NCBI RefSeq assembly: GCF_002234675.1
Contig: NC_019859.2
Coordinates: 12,043,483 to 12,107,482 of the forward strand
Length of the DNA: 64,000 nt
Origin: Oryzias latipes
Taxonomy: Eukaryota > Chordata > Actinopteri > Beloniformes > Adrianichthyidae
Reading direction: 5' to 3'
Shown here: positions 63,701 to 64,000 of the stretch, piece after piece
Layout: every line of letters starts with the position of its first letter
Numbering within the stretch: position 1 is the first letter of the stretch
Position numbers and translations under genes: made by a program
The notes under the pieces: model-generated
Seen by the model: only the letters and a program-made list of their open reading frames with translations
Databases searched by the model: none
Told to the model about the DNA's origin: nothing

Positions 63701-64000
63701 ACTGGCTGAACTGTGTGTTTAAACTCAGACACAGAACGGTCAGTTAAGGTTCTTCTAAGTTGTTTCTTATTCACTGGGGCAGAAGGATGTTCCAGTGTAA
63801 GCTGGAAGGTAATCATAAAGTGATCAGAAATGATGGGGTTAAGAGGAAGGACACTCAGCTGGCTGATCTCTATACCATGGGTTAGAACAAGATCCAGGGT
63901 GTGCTTATGACAGTGAGTGGGTTCATTCACACTTTGGGTGAAACCAACATCATCTAATAAAGCTGCAAAAGCCTTTCCTAGACAGTCACTGGGGTCATCA
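60787..64000 (-). mobile_element. L2-clade LINE, nearly intact, runs off the right edge
   Basis: On the minus strand the end of the endonuclease, the whole reverse transcriptase and the C-terminus of ORF2 are followed by a 770-bp 3' UTR and a tail of repeated 'attga' units (60787-60820). The 3' UTR is shared with the truncated copy at 7589-8303. ORF2 is broken by a single stop codon, so the copy is young. Confidence 0.92.
61555..64000 (-). pseudogene. L2 ORF2: endonuclease (partial) and reverse transcriptase, one nonsense codon
   Basis: From the window edge the frame reads an endonuclease end (H-T-L-D-L-V-L-T and I-S-D-H-F), a linker, and reverse transcriptase blocks Y-R-P-I-S-N-L-P near 62885, S-A-A-F-D-T-I-D-H near 62655, G-V-P-Q-G-S-V-L-G near 62495 and C-Y-A-D-D-T-Q-L near 62405. 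The C-terminus (L-H-W-L-P-V, W-N-K-L-P) ends at 61555. The only visible fault is TGA at 62584-62586, where this family normally has tryptophan before F-x-S-Y-L. The N-terminal part lies outside the window. Confidence 0.9.

Overview
The window is vertebrate nuclear DNA and almost certainly comes from a teleost fish. It is AT-rich, its host genes have small exons with GT/AG splice sites, and it is crowded with transposon types typical of fish: sushi-like Ty3/gypsy, DIRS, L2, L1, Tc1, hAT, piggyBac-type MITEs and tRNA-derived SINEs. I cannot fix the species.

The only host genes I can support are four tandem paralogues on the minus strand encoding a small inhibitory-type immunoglobulin receptor. 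Each has a leader exon, one V-set exon, a stalk/transmembrane exon, a short juxtamembrane exon and a tail exon with two ITIM-like tyrosines. From the left: copy 1 (2459-3854) is a pseudogene; copy 2 (6689-17408) has a damaged leader exon and has lost the first ITIM tyrosine; copy 3 (20879-23411) and copy 4 (37501-42619) are intact, 257 residues each. A proximal promoter block (CCAAT box plus RUNX-type site) is conserved upstream. Copies 1 and 2 share one stalk/transmembrane type and copies 3 and 4 another, but the V exon of copy 1 looks like that of copy 3, so the cluster has been reshuffled.

Region by region: 1-6.4 kb holds copy 1, a Tigger-like MITE, a strong hairpin and a duplicated segment. 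6.6-17.4 kb holds copy 2, whose introns contain a Tc1 remnant with an L2 3' end inside it, a decayed LINE, and a young sushi-like gypsy element (11176-16147) with nearly identical LTRs. 17-26 kb holds copy 3, SINEs and TTAA-type MITEs. 26.3-34.4 kb is a nest: a CR1/L2-like LINE carries an L1, which carries a SINE, each with its target-site duplication. 36-42.8 kb is copy 4 with a hAT element and a 1000-bp palindrome-rich element (A) in its introns. 42.8-47.7 kb is a related 4.9-kb element (B) directly against the copy 4 promoter. 47.8-58.7 kb is a DIRS retrotransposon broken by a second gypsy element (50790-56531). 58.7-64 kb carries a LINE tail, another MITE and a nearly intact L2 element running off the right edge.

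The receptor genes would act at the plasma membrane of immune cells: the V domain binds an unknown ligand and the tail tyrosines recruit SH2 phosphatases. Everything else is transposon sequence. The sibling genes serve as empty-site references for dating insertions in copy 4.
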